Origin: an uncultured Clostridia bacterium
Lineage (GTDB): Bacteria > Bacillota > Clostridia > Lachnospirales > Anaerotignaceae
Reading direction: 5' to 3'
Assembly (NCBI GenBank): GCA_945868505.1
Contig: CAMBLO010000008.1
Coordinates: forward strand, 1-64,000
DNA length: 64,000 nucleotides
Shown: piece after piece, positions 1 through 7,790 of the stretch
Position numbering within the stretch: position 1 is the first letter of the stretch
How the letters are laid out: every line of letters begins with the position of its first letter
Made by a program: the position numbers and the translations under genes
The notes under the pieces: model-generated
The model's input: the letters and a program-made list of their open reading frames with translations, nothing else
The model's database searches: none
Told to the model about the DNA's origin: nothing

Positions 1-2
1 AT

Positions 3-1025
3 TATACGCCATCCTTTTTCATGTTTCAAGGCACTTTTTTGTTAATCGCTTACGATATTACAGACTGTGATGCGCTGCTTGATGAATTATTTTTAAAGTT
101 ACTATCATATGAAGAGCAAAAGGATGGTGTTTATAATCCTTTTTATGATATTGATATAGAATGTTTTGTAGTTAAAGATGATTTATATGGTTTAGAGGCA
201 ACGCAAATATACTATAACTGGGAGTTATTTAAGCATACAATTAAACATTACAATAGATTTTTCGATGTAGATGGTCTTGAAATTCGCAACAAATGTTTGG
301 AAAAAATAAACACATATCTTTATGATTTTATTACGGATATCGATATAGGTACGGTATTCTATCGTGCGAGAGAGCAGGATGATTCCATTAAGGATATCGC
401 TGGAATAGATCCATATAAAGAGATGGGTCCTGCACCATATAGTAAAGCAAAGACAAATAGAATGAGCCCTGCAGGAATATCATATTTATATGTTGCAGGA
501 GACAAGGACACTGCGTTTGCTGAGTGTCGTCTTAATGGGAAAAGGGCAGTTGTAGCTGAGTTTAAATTAAAGGATTCGTTACAGATTATTGACTTTTCAA
601 GAAGTTCTTTTTATTGGGCAGGAAGTATTTTTGAAGACGATTATAACCATGATGGGCGGTGGATATCTTCATTTCTGAAAAGTTTTGTGAATGAAATTAC
701 AATGCCAGTTGATGATAAAGTGGAAGATCACTCTTACGACTATGTTGCGACACAAGTAATCGCAGAGTATTTGAGAAGCAAACATTATGATGGAATATGT
801 TTTAAAAGTAGTGTTAGTGAGGGAAAAAGTTATGTATTCTTTTGCGGACCGGATACAGAACATACTCACGATGCGTACCCGTATCCGTTTGGTGATCCAT
901 ATTTGTCTGATATGCTTCCTATTTTACAGTTATTCACAAAATGCTTTGATTTAAGTTATATTGAGGTAATTGATGTTTTAAATGATGGGAAAGCTGACAA
1001 CGTGATAGAGAAGAGAATGTTATAA
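3..1025 (+). CDS. RES-domain protein (toxin-like NAD+ phosphorylase family), 5' end outside window
   Basis: The reading frame is open to the left edge, so the true start is upstream; the first internal ATG is at 21. The C-terminal two thirds match the RES fold: an FYRAR motif at 358-372, a GPAPYSKAKTNRMSP segment, then a YVAGDKDTAFAECR segment and a late ITMPVDD...YVATQVIAEYL segment, the usual order in HEPN/RES proteins. Known RES toxins (for example MbcT, Xre-RES pairs) degrade NAD+; related longer proteins with a HEPN-like N-terminal part are less studied. The cysteine-bearing N-terminus expected in the longer family is missing because the window begins inside the gene. No antitoxin is visible downstream; a partner could lie upstream. 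Base composition is AT-rich like the rest of the island. Family call is firm, activity is inferred. Confidence 0.8.
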   Translation, partial: YTPSFFMFQGTFLLIAYDITDCDALLDELFLKLLSYEEQKDGVYNPFYDIDIECFVVKDDLYGLEATQIYYNWELFKHTIKHYNRFFDVDGLEIRNKCLEKINTYLYDFITDIDIGTVFYRAREQDDSIKDIAGIDPYKEMGPAPYSKAKTNRMSPAGISYLYVAGDKDTAFAECRLNGKRAVVAEFKLKDSLQIIDFSRSSFYWAGSIFEDDYNHDGRWISSFLKSFVNEITMPVDDKVEDHSYDYVATQVIAEYLRSKHYDGICFKSSVSEGKSYVFFCGPDTEHTHDAYPYPFGDPYLSDMLPILQLFTKCFDLSYIEVIDVLNDGKADNVIEKRML

Positions 1026-1499
1026 GAATAATTTATGGTTTGCTTATGAAATTGAAATGTAGCAAAAAAGACATTCCGATCTAAATATTATGAATTGAAA
1101 TAATAGTTAAAATATAGCTTTGTGGCTGAAGCGATAACTCCAGCACTCAAAGGTGTCTTAGTTCTTGGTGGATATTAAAGTGGAAATCTCAGAAAGTTGT
1201 TCATGGCGTTTGCAGTCAACGTAAAAACGATAGCACCCATTCAAAAATTGTACCAATCTGGACACCCAATATGGCTTGCGAGTTAGAGGAGGCAAGAATA
1301 TATAGATAGTTATTGGCGTACCATCTCACTGGCTTGCGTACCATAAATTGATACAATGCACCCTTTGAGCGTGGAGGGTGCATTTTTAACGATTACCCCT
1401 ACTCAAAAAACGATAGGGTGCATTTGCTTTGGATTTATGGTATTCTATGGTAAAACACAGCGATAAAATATGATTTTCAGGAAAGGTGAGGTATTGATT
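1026..1499. other. Gene-free stretch with decayed sequence
   Basis: This 474-base stretch has no open frame of useful length. Short near-repeats are visible (GGCTTGCG at about 1274 and 1331; GCGTACCAT at about 1317 and 1337), and the motif AGGGTGCATTT occurs in the terminator at 1375 and again near 1413. It reads like a scar of former mobile DNA, but I cannot name a source. Confidence 0.4.
1355..1388 (+). terminator. Intrinsic terminator
   Basis: A perfect 10-bp stem (AATGCACCCT at 1355-1364 with AGGGTGCATT at 1375-1384) is followed by a T-run. It lies between the RES gene and the flavodoxin gene. Confidence 0.7.
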
Positions 1500-1979
1500 A
1501 TGAGCAAGGTATTAGTAGCGTATTTCAGTGCCAGCGGCGTAACAGCGAAACTGGCAGAACGGCTTGCAGAGGCTATCGGAGCAGATTTACATGAGATTCA
1601 GCCGGAGGTTCCATACACGGATGCTGATCTGGGCTGGATGGATAAAAAGAGCCGCAGCAGTGTGGAAATGAATAATAAGTCATTCCGTCCTGCTGTTGCA
1701 AATAAAGTGGAGAACATGGAGCAGTATTCAGTGATTTTCACAGCCTTCCCTATCTGGTGGTACGTTGCCCCGACTATTGTGAACACGTTTCTGGAGCAGT
1801 ATGATTTATCTGGAAAGACGATTATTCCTCTGGCAACTTCGGGCAGCAGCGGTATGGGGAACACAAACAAGGAACTGGCGGTTTCCTGTCCGGGAGCAGA
1901 ATTAAAGGAAGGAAAGAGATTCCCTGCGGATGCAAGTGCGGAAGAACTGAAAGCATGGGCAGAAGGATTCGGGATTTAA
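1500..1979 (+). CDS. Flavodoxin
   Basis: A 159-residue FMN-binding electron carrier of the short flavodoxin type. The N-terminal strand is followed by the FMN phosphate loop (YFSASGVTAKLAERLAEA), then FPIWWYVAPTIVNTFLE and the TSGSSGMGNT loop, as in the flavodoxin_4 group that NAD(P)H-linked or quinone-type reductions often use. I chose the ATG at 1500 because AGGTGAGG sits just upstream; the open frame begins 30 bases earlier. Base composition is richer in G and C than the RES gene before it, so the two probably have different histories. It stands alone, with a terminator upstream and no operon partner. The upstream stretch ending GGTATTCTATGGTAAAACA may hold the promoter, but no clear box pair was seen. 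The electron partner is unknown. Confidence 0.9.
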   Translation: MSKVLVAYFSASGVTAKLAERLAEAIGADLHEIQPEVPYTDADLGWMDKKSRSSVEMNNKSFRPAVANKVENMEQYSVIFTAFPIWWYVAPTIVNTFLEQYDLSGKTIIPLATSGSSGMGNTNKELAVSCPGAELKEGKRFPADASAEELKAWAEGFGI

Positions 1980-2105
1980 AGAAAAGACCGATAAACTTAT
2001 CAATATAGACCCATAAAGTTATCTTTCATGACAACGAATAATAAGAAATCTATGGTAACATCCTACCCGTAGTGGTAAATTATTCTACAGGAAAGGGTGC
2101 GAAGC

Positions 2106-2525
2106 ATGAAAAATGAAGTATACGAAAAAGATTATGGAGAGGAATTTCGGCAGCGAATTGATAAGTCAGAGGGAAAGGATTTTCTGGACACATTAATGGA
2201 GGTTGGATTCTTTCAGAAGTACCAGGAAGAAATGAATAAAATCCCAAAGCGTGTGGTTCCCAAAGAAAAAGCCGATTATGAATATCTGCTTGGCGAGTGT
2301 GACGCTTACGTCCGGCAGTTTGGAGGAAGAATCCGGGGCGAGGTGGATTACCAGAAATGGCAGGCTACCATTGATTTGTACTTGAAGCATTTTGAGTTCT
2401 GTGATCGGGAGGCATTAACACTGCTAGAGGAGATCGCAGAGCGGGCGGAGAATGTGACATTTTCGATTAAAGATGGGATGCTAAGGATGTCGGTGTTCAT
2501 TGGGTATTTTGATGAGGTGTATTAA
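2106..2525 (+). CDS. Small uncharacterised protein, DUF6809-like
   Basis: A 139-residue soluble protein, acidic and rich in aromatic residues, with a conserved-looking core (VPKEKADYEYLLGECDAY followed by GRIRGEVDYQKW). From memory this resembles DUF6809, a family common on clostridial mobile DNA whose function is unknown; the assignment is tentative. The ATG at 2106 is preferred over an in-frame GTG at 2097 because AGGAAAGGG ends 8 bases before it. No membrane segment, signal peptide or catalytic motif is visible. Its TAA overlaps the ATG of a 39-codon frame (2525-2644), an arrangement that suggests translational coupling. Confidence 0.65.
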   Translation: MKNEVYEKDYGEEFRQRIDKSEGKDFLDTLMEVGFFQKYQEEMNKIPKRVVPKEKADYEYLLGECDAYVRQFGGRIRGEVDYQKWQATIDLYLKHFEFCDREALTLLEEIAERAENVTFSIKDGMLRMSVFIGYFDEVY

Positions 2526-2644
2526 TGTGTGAAGTTCAATGGGACAAACCACGCAAATGCAGAAAAGGTAATTTCACATACTGCGTATTGGTTATTGAAT
2601 TGGAAACCGCTACAAGTTTGCTGCGAACAGAAAAAGCACATTAG
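2525..2644 (+). CDS. Possible 39-residue coupled small protein
   Basis: The start ATG shares its A with the stop of the preceding gene (TAATG). The 39-residue product begins MCEVQWDKPRKCRKGNFTYC and ends at a TAG at 2642; it has three Cys and a basic patch in its first half. The coupling and non-random composition favour a real, perhaps truncated gene. The alternative is chance, since the surrounding DNA is decayed. No family recognised. Confidence 0.35.
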   Translation: MCEVQWDKPRKCRKGNFTYCVLVIELETATSLLRTEKAH

Positions 2645-2891
2645 CAAATTTGCAACCATAAATGAACGTTTTGTATTGCTATACGTTCTAAACTACCTGA
2701 GTGATAGATTGGGAGACATACATATTCTAGTGCAGTCAAATAACGACATGGACGATTTTTCTGAGAGGCTATTCTGTTTATTTGTGAATGGAGTACAAAA
2801 TGTGTCAATCCTAGAATTCGCAATTAGCCTGTTTCTACGTAAATATATTGATGAATAACTTATCAAATCCAGTTGTAAAGCAGCGTTTTTT
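2645..2891 (+). other. Decayed coding sequence
   Basis: A frame in phase with the next pseudogene runs through here and is broken by a TAA at 2856-2858. The translated text is not recognisable. It may be the upstream part of the restriction-modification remnant or unrelated debris. Confidence 0.3.
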
Positions 2892-3756
2892 GTGAAGGAA
2901 AAGGATTTGTCTGGATTTGAAGAATCGGATTTATGCAAATGCCGAAAAATGTTGCTGCCTAAAAAAATCAAAAGATGGAGAAGTTCTTGGGAAGATGATT
3001 ATATGGTAGTTGTAAAGAAAGATGAACTGTTGGATGAGTCATCAAAATTATATGCACACATGGTAAAGCATAAAACGGAGTTGTGTTCAAGGTCTGATAT
3101 AGCAGATCATAAGACTTGGTATGGTTTAAGACCGTGTAGCTATTATGACAAATTCGATATGCCTAAAATAATATACCCTGATATAGCAACAGAATGTCGT
3201 TTTTCAATGGATAAAGAAGCACTATATATTCCGGATGGAGCATTCTTTATTCCGAGCGAGAATTATTATTTGCTAGGGGTGCTTAATAGCTGCATAGGGA
3301 GGTATTATTTCAGACAGAAGTGTGCCAGAATCGGTAATCCGATGAAAGGTGGACGGATAAGATTTAAAAAGATTTATATTGAAAATTTTCCAGTTGTTCC
3401 TGAAAATGAGAATTTAGAAATCGCCAACAAAATACGAAATCTTGCATTATGTGCAGTAGAGACAGGATTTCTTACTGAAGGGGTATTTATTAAGCCAATT
3501 TGTTATTGATGAAAAAAATAACATACAATTTCATCGGCAACAAAATAGTGAACTCGATGCACAAAATGAAATCGAGGAATTAAAAAAGCATATTTGTTTA
3601 ATGGGAGAAAAATACGTACCAGTGAAGATGCCTCCAGATGATAAAAATATTTATGTTACTTATTTTAAGAATAAAATCTATATTGGATTCAGTGATATAT
3701 TATCAGATGACAAAATTGAAGAAATCAAGAAGTTTTGGGGTATTCCACTTCGCTGA
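2892..3756 (+). pseudogene. Remnant of a restriction-modification enzyme (TaqI-like C-terminal specificity domain)
   Basis: The readable part is about 205 residues (2892-3509). It contains KTWYGLRPC, PKIIYPDIATECRF and YYLLGVLNSCIGRYYF, then KGGRIRFKKIYIENFPV, the pattern of the target-recognition/TaqI-like C-terminal domain of type IIG and Eco57I-type methyltransferase-nucleases. The catalytic N6-adenine methylase part (NPPY motif) is absent, so the gene lost its N-terminus. A stop at 3507 is followed by a second frame shifted by one base, open from about 3481 to 3756, which is probably the original C-terminus after a frameshift. The piece cannot act alone. It lies between other broken mobile genes and supports the view of a decayed island. 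Confidence 0.6.
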
Positions 3757-4082
3757 ATAGCAGAATGAAGAGACTTGCTTTGAGAAATCCGGTCGTTGCG
3801 TCGATTGACGACGTACTTCAAATGTCAAATCTAAAAGGCAAAAAGGCCGAAGATATAAATGAACTGATTTTTGGTTTGGCAAGTGGTGTAAGCAAAGACA
3901 GACTCGGAAAATATGGAGATCTTAGGAAACAGGAAAAATTTGATAGTTCTGTATTGCTGACATCGGTTGAAACATTGATTGATAAGACGGGAACTGTTGA
4001 TGTTGGACAGTTATCCCGTTTGATTGAGTTAAAAATCGATAAAGATACACTGCCTGTAGTGAATGATAAATGTAGTTGTTAA
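3735..4082 (+). pseudogene. Fragment of a DUF927-domain protein
   Basis: About 115 residues containing SIDDVLQMSNLKGKKAEDIN, ELIFGLASGVSKDRLGKYG and FDSSVLLTSVETLIDKTG, which fits the central part of DUF927 proteins, a P-loop superfamily carried by plasmids, phages and integrative elements. The N-terminal part with the Walker A motif is missing and the C-terminus is cut just before IS256 sequence. The frame opens only with a TTG without a good ribosome site. I read it as a remnant whose end was replaced by the insertion sequence. Confidence 0.5.
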
Positions 4083-4103
4083 AATCCTCAGAATAAAAGG
4101 ACA

Positions 4104-4550
4104 TGCATCGTGCATTAGGTAAGAAATACACTGAAATATGTACCTGAAAAAGACAGGAAAGCCTTTGCGGCAGACCTTAAAAGTATTTATCAGGCACCTA
4201 CGGAAGAACAGGGGCGAGCGAATATGGAAGCTGTAACAGAGAAATGGCAGGGAAAATATCCCAATTCTATGAAAAGCTGGTCTTCTAACCGGGATGCCAT
4301 CTGCCCGATTTTCAAGTTTTCTGCCGAGGTTCGCAAGGTCATTTATACGACCAATGCTATCGAAAGCTTGAACAGCACCTACCGCCGTCTGAATGCCCAG
4401 AGAAGCGTATTTCCCAGTCCTACAGCTTTGATGAAAGCTCTGTATCTGGCAACTTTCGAAGCATCGAAAAAATGGACTGTGACCCTCCGAAATTGGGGTC
4501 GTGTTTATGGCGAACTGAGCATCATGTACGAAGGCAGATTGCCCGAATAA
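4104..4550 (+). pseudogene. IS256-family transposase, C-terminal remnant
   Basis: The readable frame has the IS256/MULE (Transposase_mut) signature YTTNAIESLNSTYRRLNAQR, with the last catalytic Glu of the DDE triad, and a C-terminal KALYLATFEASKKWT...NWGRVYGELSIMYEGR. The first two catalytic Asp and the DNA-binding part are missing. In the same frame, codons for CIVH at 4104-4115 are followed by TAG at 4116-4118 where family members usually have Gln, so a nonsense change adds to the truncation. It is inactive. The right end of the element should lie shortly downstream of the hairpin at 4559-4604. Confidence 0.8.
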
Positions 4551-4558
4551 TAAAAAAC

Positions 4559-4604
4559 AGGCATGTCAGAAGTCCTGAAAAATCAGGATTTTCTTGACAT
4601 GCCT
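4559..4604 (+). terminator. Hairpin behind the IS256 remnant
   Basis: Perfect arms AGGCATGTCA (4559-4568) and TGACATGCCT (4595-4604) enclose a nested CCTGA/TCAGG hairpin. There is no clean T-run afterwards, so it may be part of the insertion-sequence end rather than a strong terminator. Confidence 0.45.
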
Positions 4605-4670
4605 GCATTTAGTAATTATAGTGTCTGTGTGGTTAGATAGTTGAAAAATCAGCTGTTGAGCCATCGAATC

Positions 4671-4814
4671 CTATCATAGAAAGCCTATTTACAGAAAATT
4701 TTTCACACCCTCTGCTACGCTTAAAAAGTCAAACTTTTTGGGGTCACTTCAATTTTTATTCTATCGTAGAAGGCCTTGTTATTTATGTTTTTACAGAGTT
4801 TTTTCACAGGCTCT
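4671..4814. repeat. Degenerate direct repeat next to the IS remnant
   Basis: Two related stretches, about 4671-4713 and 4761-4814, share CTATCRTAGAARGCCT, then TTACAGA and TTTTTTCACA followed by CTCT. The second copy has about 10 extra bases. The rest of 4605-4861 shows no gene. They could be remains of insertion-sequence ends or of a recombination site. Confidence 0.4.
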
Positions 4815-4861
4815 CATGATTACGAATATGAGTGTAGATTTACCTACCGGCTTTTGTATTA

Positions 4862-5755
4862 TTACATATCATATTGGCTAAGGTCCATTTGGCATCCGGA
4901 GTATTCCTCCGTATTTTGGGCGGCTAATTCTTCTTTTGTAATAGCATTTTGAGGCTTTACACCTTTGTTTGAATATAGCTGTTCGAACTTAAGCGGTTTC
5001 TGTGATTTTTTGTTATAGGCGAGGAGTATAGCCTCAGAGTATCCCAAAGAACCAGCGCGGCGATCTCTGGCAGTTCTACTTAATTCTTTTATAGATATTC
5101 TTCCTAACTTTTCAGCAAATAAATCCTCTTTGATATCATCACCAAAGCAATGGATTAAGCGGGCAACTCCATTCATCATGTTTGCACTAAATGACTTGGG
5201 AGTGCCTTCCCAGGCAGCAATAATCAGTCGAAGCGTTCTATCAAGAATATGGAAACCATATTTATCATGAATGCTCTCAAGTGCAGCAACAGCGCAAATG
5301 CCACCTGGTTGTGCTTTGCCTGAAATTACTAAATTGTATGATTCAACCAGGGATTTGATGATGAGTTGCTTATCATTTCCAGCCTCAATGTTAGCCATGA
5401 ATACTTCATATGGTAGTAGCGTTTTAGTGTATTTCATCTGATTTGCAAAAATATCAGCTTCTTGTTCATATATTAAATCGTCATAAATCATGCACCATAC
5501 AGGCGTTTCTCTGGAACCAGATACGAGTGCAATAATTTCAATGGTATGCTGACCATTAAAAACATAATTTATTCCATCACGCCGGCTGACTTTCACAGGA
5601 TTAATCTGACAAAGGTCAAAGTTGGTAGCAGCACGTTGTACATGTTTAATAGATATATTTCTTTGGTAATCCTGATTTGAAACAAGGTTTTTAATTGGTA
5701 TCAGTTCGTAATGTACTTTTGGGACAAATTGATTTAAGTCTATTTCTTCACTCAT
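4862..5755 (-). CDS. ParB-like nuclease-fold protein, recombinase cassette gene 5
   Basis: A 297-residue soluble protein. The first 100 residues carry a ParB/sulfiredoxin-like pattern: IPIKNLVSNQDYQRNIS, NFDLCQINPVKVSRRDG and the box FNGQHTIEIIA, matching the DGQHR-type motif. Similar proteins are grouped as DUF6551 in recent databases; that name is from memory. The rest is alpha-helical with no domain I recognise. It is the last gene of the minus-strand cassette and overlaps the gene before it by 8 bases, so it is probably made from the same transcript. ParB-fold proteins can bind DNA, hydrolyse CTP or act as nucleases; none of these can be asserted here. A role in element maintenance or in control of recombination is inference from position. 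Confidence 0.7.
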   Translation of the reverse strand: MSEEIDLNQFVPKVHYELIPIKNLVSNQDYQRNISIKHVQRAATNFDLCQINPVKVSRRDGINYVFNGQHTIEIIALVSGSRETPVWCMIYDDLIYEQEADIFANQMKYTKTLLPYEVFMANIEAGNDKQLIIKSLVESYNLVISGKAQPGGICAVAALESIHDKYGFHILDRTLRLIIAAWEGTPKSFSANMMNGVARLIHCFGDDIKEDLFAEKLGRISIKELSRTARDRRAGSLGYSEAILLAYNKKSQKPLKFEQLYSNKGVKPQNAITKEELAAQNTEEYSGCQMDLSQYDM

Positions 5756-6719
5756 GGTATTCCTCCTCGATTATTTTTTTAAACTCTTTTATGGCATCAC
5801 TAAGGGCATTTAATTGCTGTTCCAATTTCCATAGGCCCTGTGTAGTTGCTTCGCTAAACTTGGTTATGGATTTCGTACGATTCATTGAACTGATCCACAT
5901 GGGGATTGTTAATGTCAGGCTGGATATTTCAGCGTCAGGATCATACACAGGCATTTGTTTTATTACAGGTTCTTTGTTACGCTTTTTTTGGGCTTCTTGC
6001 TTTGCTCGTTGTTTATCTGATAATCGGTTCCGCTGAATGGTTGGATAGAGTAGCCTTTCGTTGTTATTCACTGTCACATGTTTATGTATCACCACAATTT
6101 CTTCTTTGCTAAGCTTTGACAGTTCTACGATGTTATCATGTGAAATGTGAAATTTTCCAGAGAGAATTTCTTCTCCAATTGCTGGAGCTTTACTAAAAAT
6201 TGCATCAACAGCACGTGAGAAAATACCATATTTTGATACTGTTCCATTACTAAGATTTAGCTTGGTGCCGAGTATTTGAGATATTGTTTGACGATTCTTC
6301 CCATATCTTGGCCTTCGCTGCTCATCCGGAGTATATTGCTTTTGATAAGGATATATATCTTCCAAAGATGATTTGTACGCATCATATATTTTGCCAATGC
6401 AGTAGCGGTATTGTTCATCAGTGATATTTTTGTGTTTTAAGGTTTCTGTGGCAATTGCAATGATAGCTTCATCCCTGGAATTGAAGAAAATCTCTTCTAC
6501 CTGAAAGGGAATCTCCCATCTGTGACAAATTTCATATTCACTAAAGCCTTTTATAATCACGCGGTTCCATATAACAATATGGGTTTGGCAACCGTTATAC
6601 ACAATTTCTTGCTCCAGCTCTGTATACTCAGGTGAGGAAAGCGGCGCCACTAGCCTGGCGTATTCTTCATCGATTTTAAGGTTATGGATTTTCTTTTCTT
6701 TCATTTTACTTTCCTTCAT
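5748..6719 (-). CDS. ParB-like protein, recombinase cassette gene 4
   Basis: A 323-residue protein with an N-terminal ParB-type block: a lead segment (LKIDEEYARLVAPLSSPEYTELE), then GCQTHIVIWNRVIIKGFSEYEIC, the place where ParB proteins have their DG-x-R-x-A box, then ITDEQYRYCIGKIY. A middle part (RQTISQILGTKLNLSNGTVSKYG, about 155-180) looks like a helix-turn-helix, as in ParB/Noc. A basic stretch (KQRAKQEAQKKRNKEP) and a helical tail with coiled-coil character follow. The start overlaps the stop of the preceding gene in an ATGA arrangement. A DNA-binding role is plausible from the fold. It differs clearly in sequence from the next ParB-like protein, so the two are not a recent duplication. 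Confidence 0.7.
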   Translation of the reverse strand: MKESKMKEKKIHNLKIDEEYARLVAPLSSPEYTELEQEIVYNGCQTHIVIWNRVIIKGFSEYEICHRWEIPFQVEEIFFNSRDEAIIAIATETLKHKNITDEQYRYCIGKIYDAYKSSLEDIYPYQKQYTPDEQRRPRYGKNRQTISQILGTKLNLSNGTVSKYGIFSRAVDAIFSKAPAIGEEILSGKFHISHDNIVELSKLSKEEIVVIHKHVTVNNNERLLYPTIQRNRLSDKQRAKQEAQKKRNKEPVIKQMPVYDPDAEISSLTLTIPMWISSMNRTKSITKFSEATTQGLWKLEQQLNALSDAIKEFKKIIEEEYHE

Positions 6720-7135
6720 TCTTTATCTTGTTCAATAGGTTTTGAATCACGCATACAAAAAGTGACAAGATTTTCTGTTTTAATGTAACGACCTATTATT
6801 GAATAACGTTGTTCATCAACTAAGTCCATGCATACATTTCTGAGAGATTTCACAAGGTATTTACTATAAAACTCACAACATTGTTTCTGGCCTAGATCCT
6901 CCCAGCGTATCTTCTCAGAACGGTAATCTTGGGCACGACAGCTTTTAATAGCTATTACAGATTGCTTTGGATTGACCATAAGCTGGACATAGTTTGGATC
7001 ACCAAGAAGATGTAGTGTTCTTCGATGGATTCTTATCCTATTACGTTTTAGGTCAATAACTAGGGTTGGCGATTGGTTCTGTAGCAGTGGTTGTTGAATT
7101 TGTGTTGATTGAGAGTTGTTCGTAAGATTGTTCAT
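6716..7135 (-). CDS. Recombinase-associated accessory protein, single-domain copy
   Basis: A 139-residue protein of which about 110 residues are one copy of a domain also found in the gene upstream and at the C-terminus of the recombinase. Shared landmarks: YVQLMVNPKQSVIAIKSC, an IRW, and RYSIIGRYIK. The ATG at 7135 is chosen because GTGAGG lies 9 bases before it; an in-frame ATG at 7156 has no good ribosome site. The first 25 residues are Asn/Gln-rich and probably disordered. The gene overlaps the upstream coding region by 83 bases in a different frame. No catalytic motif is visible. It may be an assembly partner or regulator of the recombinase. Confidence 0.65.
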   Translation of the reverse strand: MNNLTNNSQSTQIQQPLLQNQSPTLVIDLKRNRIRIHRRTLHLLGDPNYVQLMVNPKQSVIAIKSCRAQDYRSEKIRWEDLGQKQCCEFYSKYLVKSLRNVCMDLVDEQRYSIIGRYIKTENLVTFCMRDSKPIEQDKE

Positions 7136-7790
7136 TTTGGGTATCCTCACTTTCATTTGCGCTAATATCCTGGTTTAAAGGCTGCTTCTTTTTCTCATCC
7201 TGCAAACCAAAAACAGCATAGCCATTAAAGACACTAACCTGCATTTGCTGCTTGTGTTCCGTCACAGGAAGACCGAATTGATTTTTCCATTCTTCGGGAT
7301 AGGTTGGTGTTCTGGAATTTGAGCTTTTTCCATCTTCTTTGACATTACGTTTATATATTTCCGGAGACGTTAGGTCAAAAACAAACAAGAGGTCATTTCT
7401 AGAACGAATTAACTTCCCTAGCAGCTTGTAGCGATAGTCAGGGTTCCAATTCATCAAAGAAATTACTTTTGCAAAAAACATTCTGCAGGTAATCTGTTTA
7501 GGAGAGCGCTTGCTAGTTGCAGAACACCAACGAAAAGAATCTTTTTCGTCCTCTTTGCATGGCTTTACTGCTAGTTTTTTCTCATCAGGGTTTACCAGGA
7601 TTTGAACATAATCATATTCTGGGAGCTTTTTAATGCATGCTGTATTTACAGATACCTTATAGTTGTTAAAGGTGAAAGAAGGCTCATAAATATGTGCGAA
7701 GAATTCACCTCGAACAACTTGGTATCCTTCATAACTGAAACCATCGTCGTTAATGATTTCCATCGCATTGTTGTTTCGTTCTTTACTCAT
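7053..7790 (-). CDS. Recombinase-associated accessory protein, paralogue of recombinase C-terminal domain
   Basis: A 245-residue protein. Residues of about 17-135 align with the recombinase C-terminal domain: GY..(V/A)RG.FF, NTACIKKL, YVQILVNPDEKKLAVKPC, a RW, RYKLLGKLI and a DLTSPE ending. Both proteins then carry a YPEEW motif followed by a Phe-Gly. The last 50 residues are low-complexity (Asn, Gln, Ser, Thr). The start overlaps the recombinase stop by 8 bases (ATGAGTAA), so translation is probably coupled. No function is known to me. The clear relation to the recombinase tail suggests it binds the same partner or DNA, or forms mixed complexes with it. Confidence 0.75.
   Translation of the reverse strand: MSKERNNNAMEIINDDGFSYEGYQVVRGEFFAHIYEPSFTFNNYKVSVNTACIKKLPEYDYVQILVNPDEKKLAVKPCKEDEKDSFRWCSATSKRSPKQITCRMFFAKVISLMNWNPDYRYKLLGKLIRSRNDLLFVFDLTSPEIYKRNVKEDGKSSNSRTPTYPEEWKNQFGLPVTEHKQQMQVSVFNGYAVFGLQDEKKKQPLNQDISANESEDTQNEQSYEQLSINTNSTTTATEPIANPSY

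Noticed and set aside
2529..2858. 109-codon frame as a separate gene
   Set aside because: It starts within the 39-codon coupled frame, has no ribosome site, and is in phase with the restriction remnant after one stop, so it is more likely decayed sequence.
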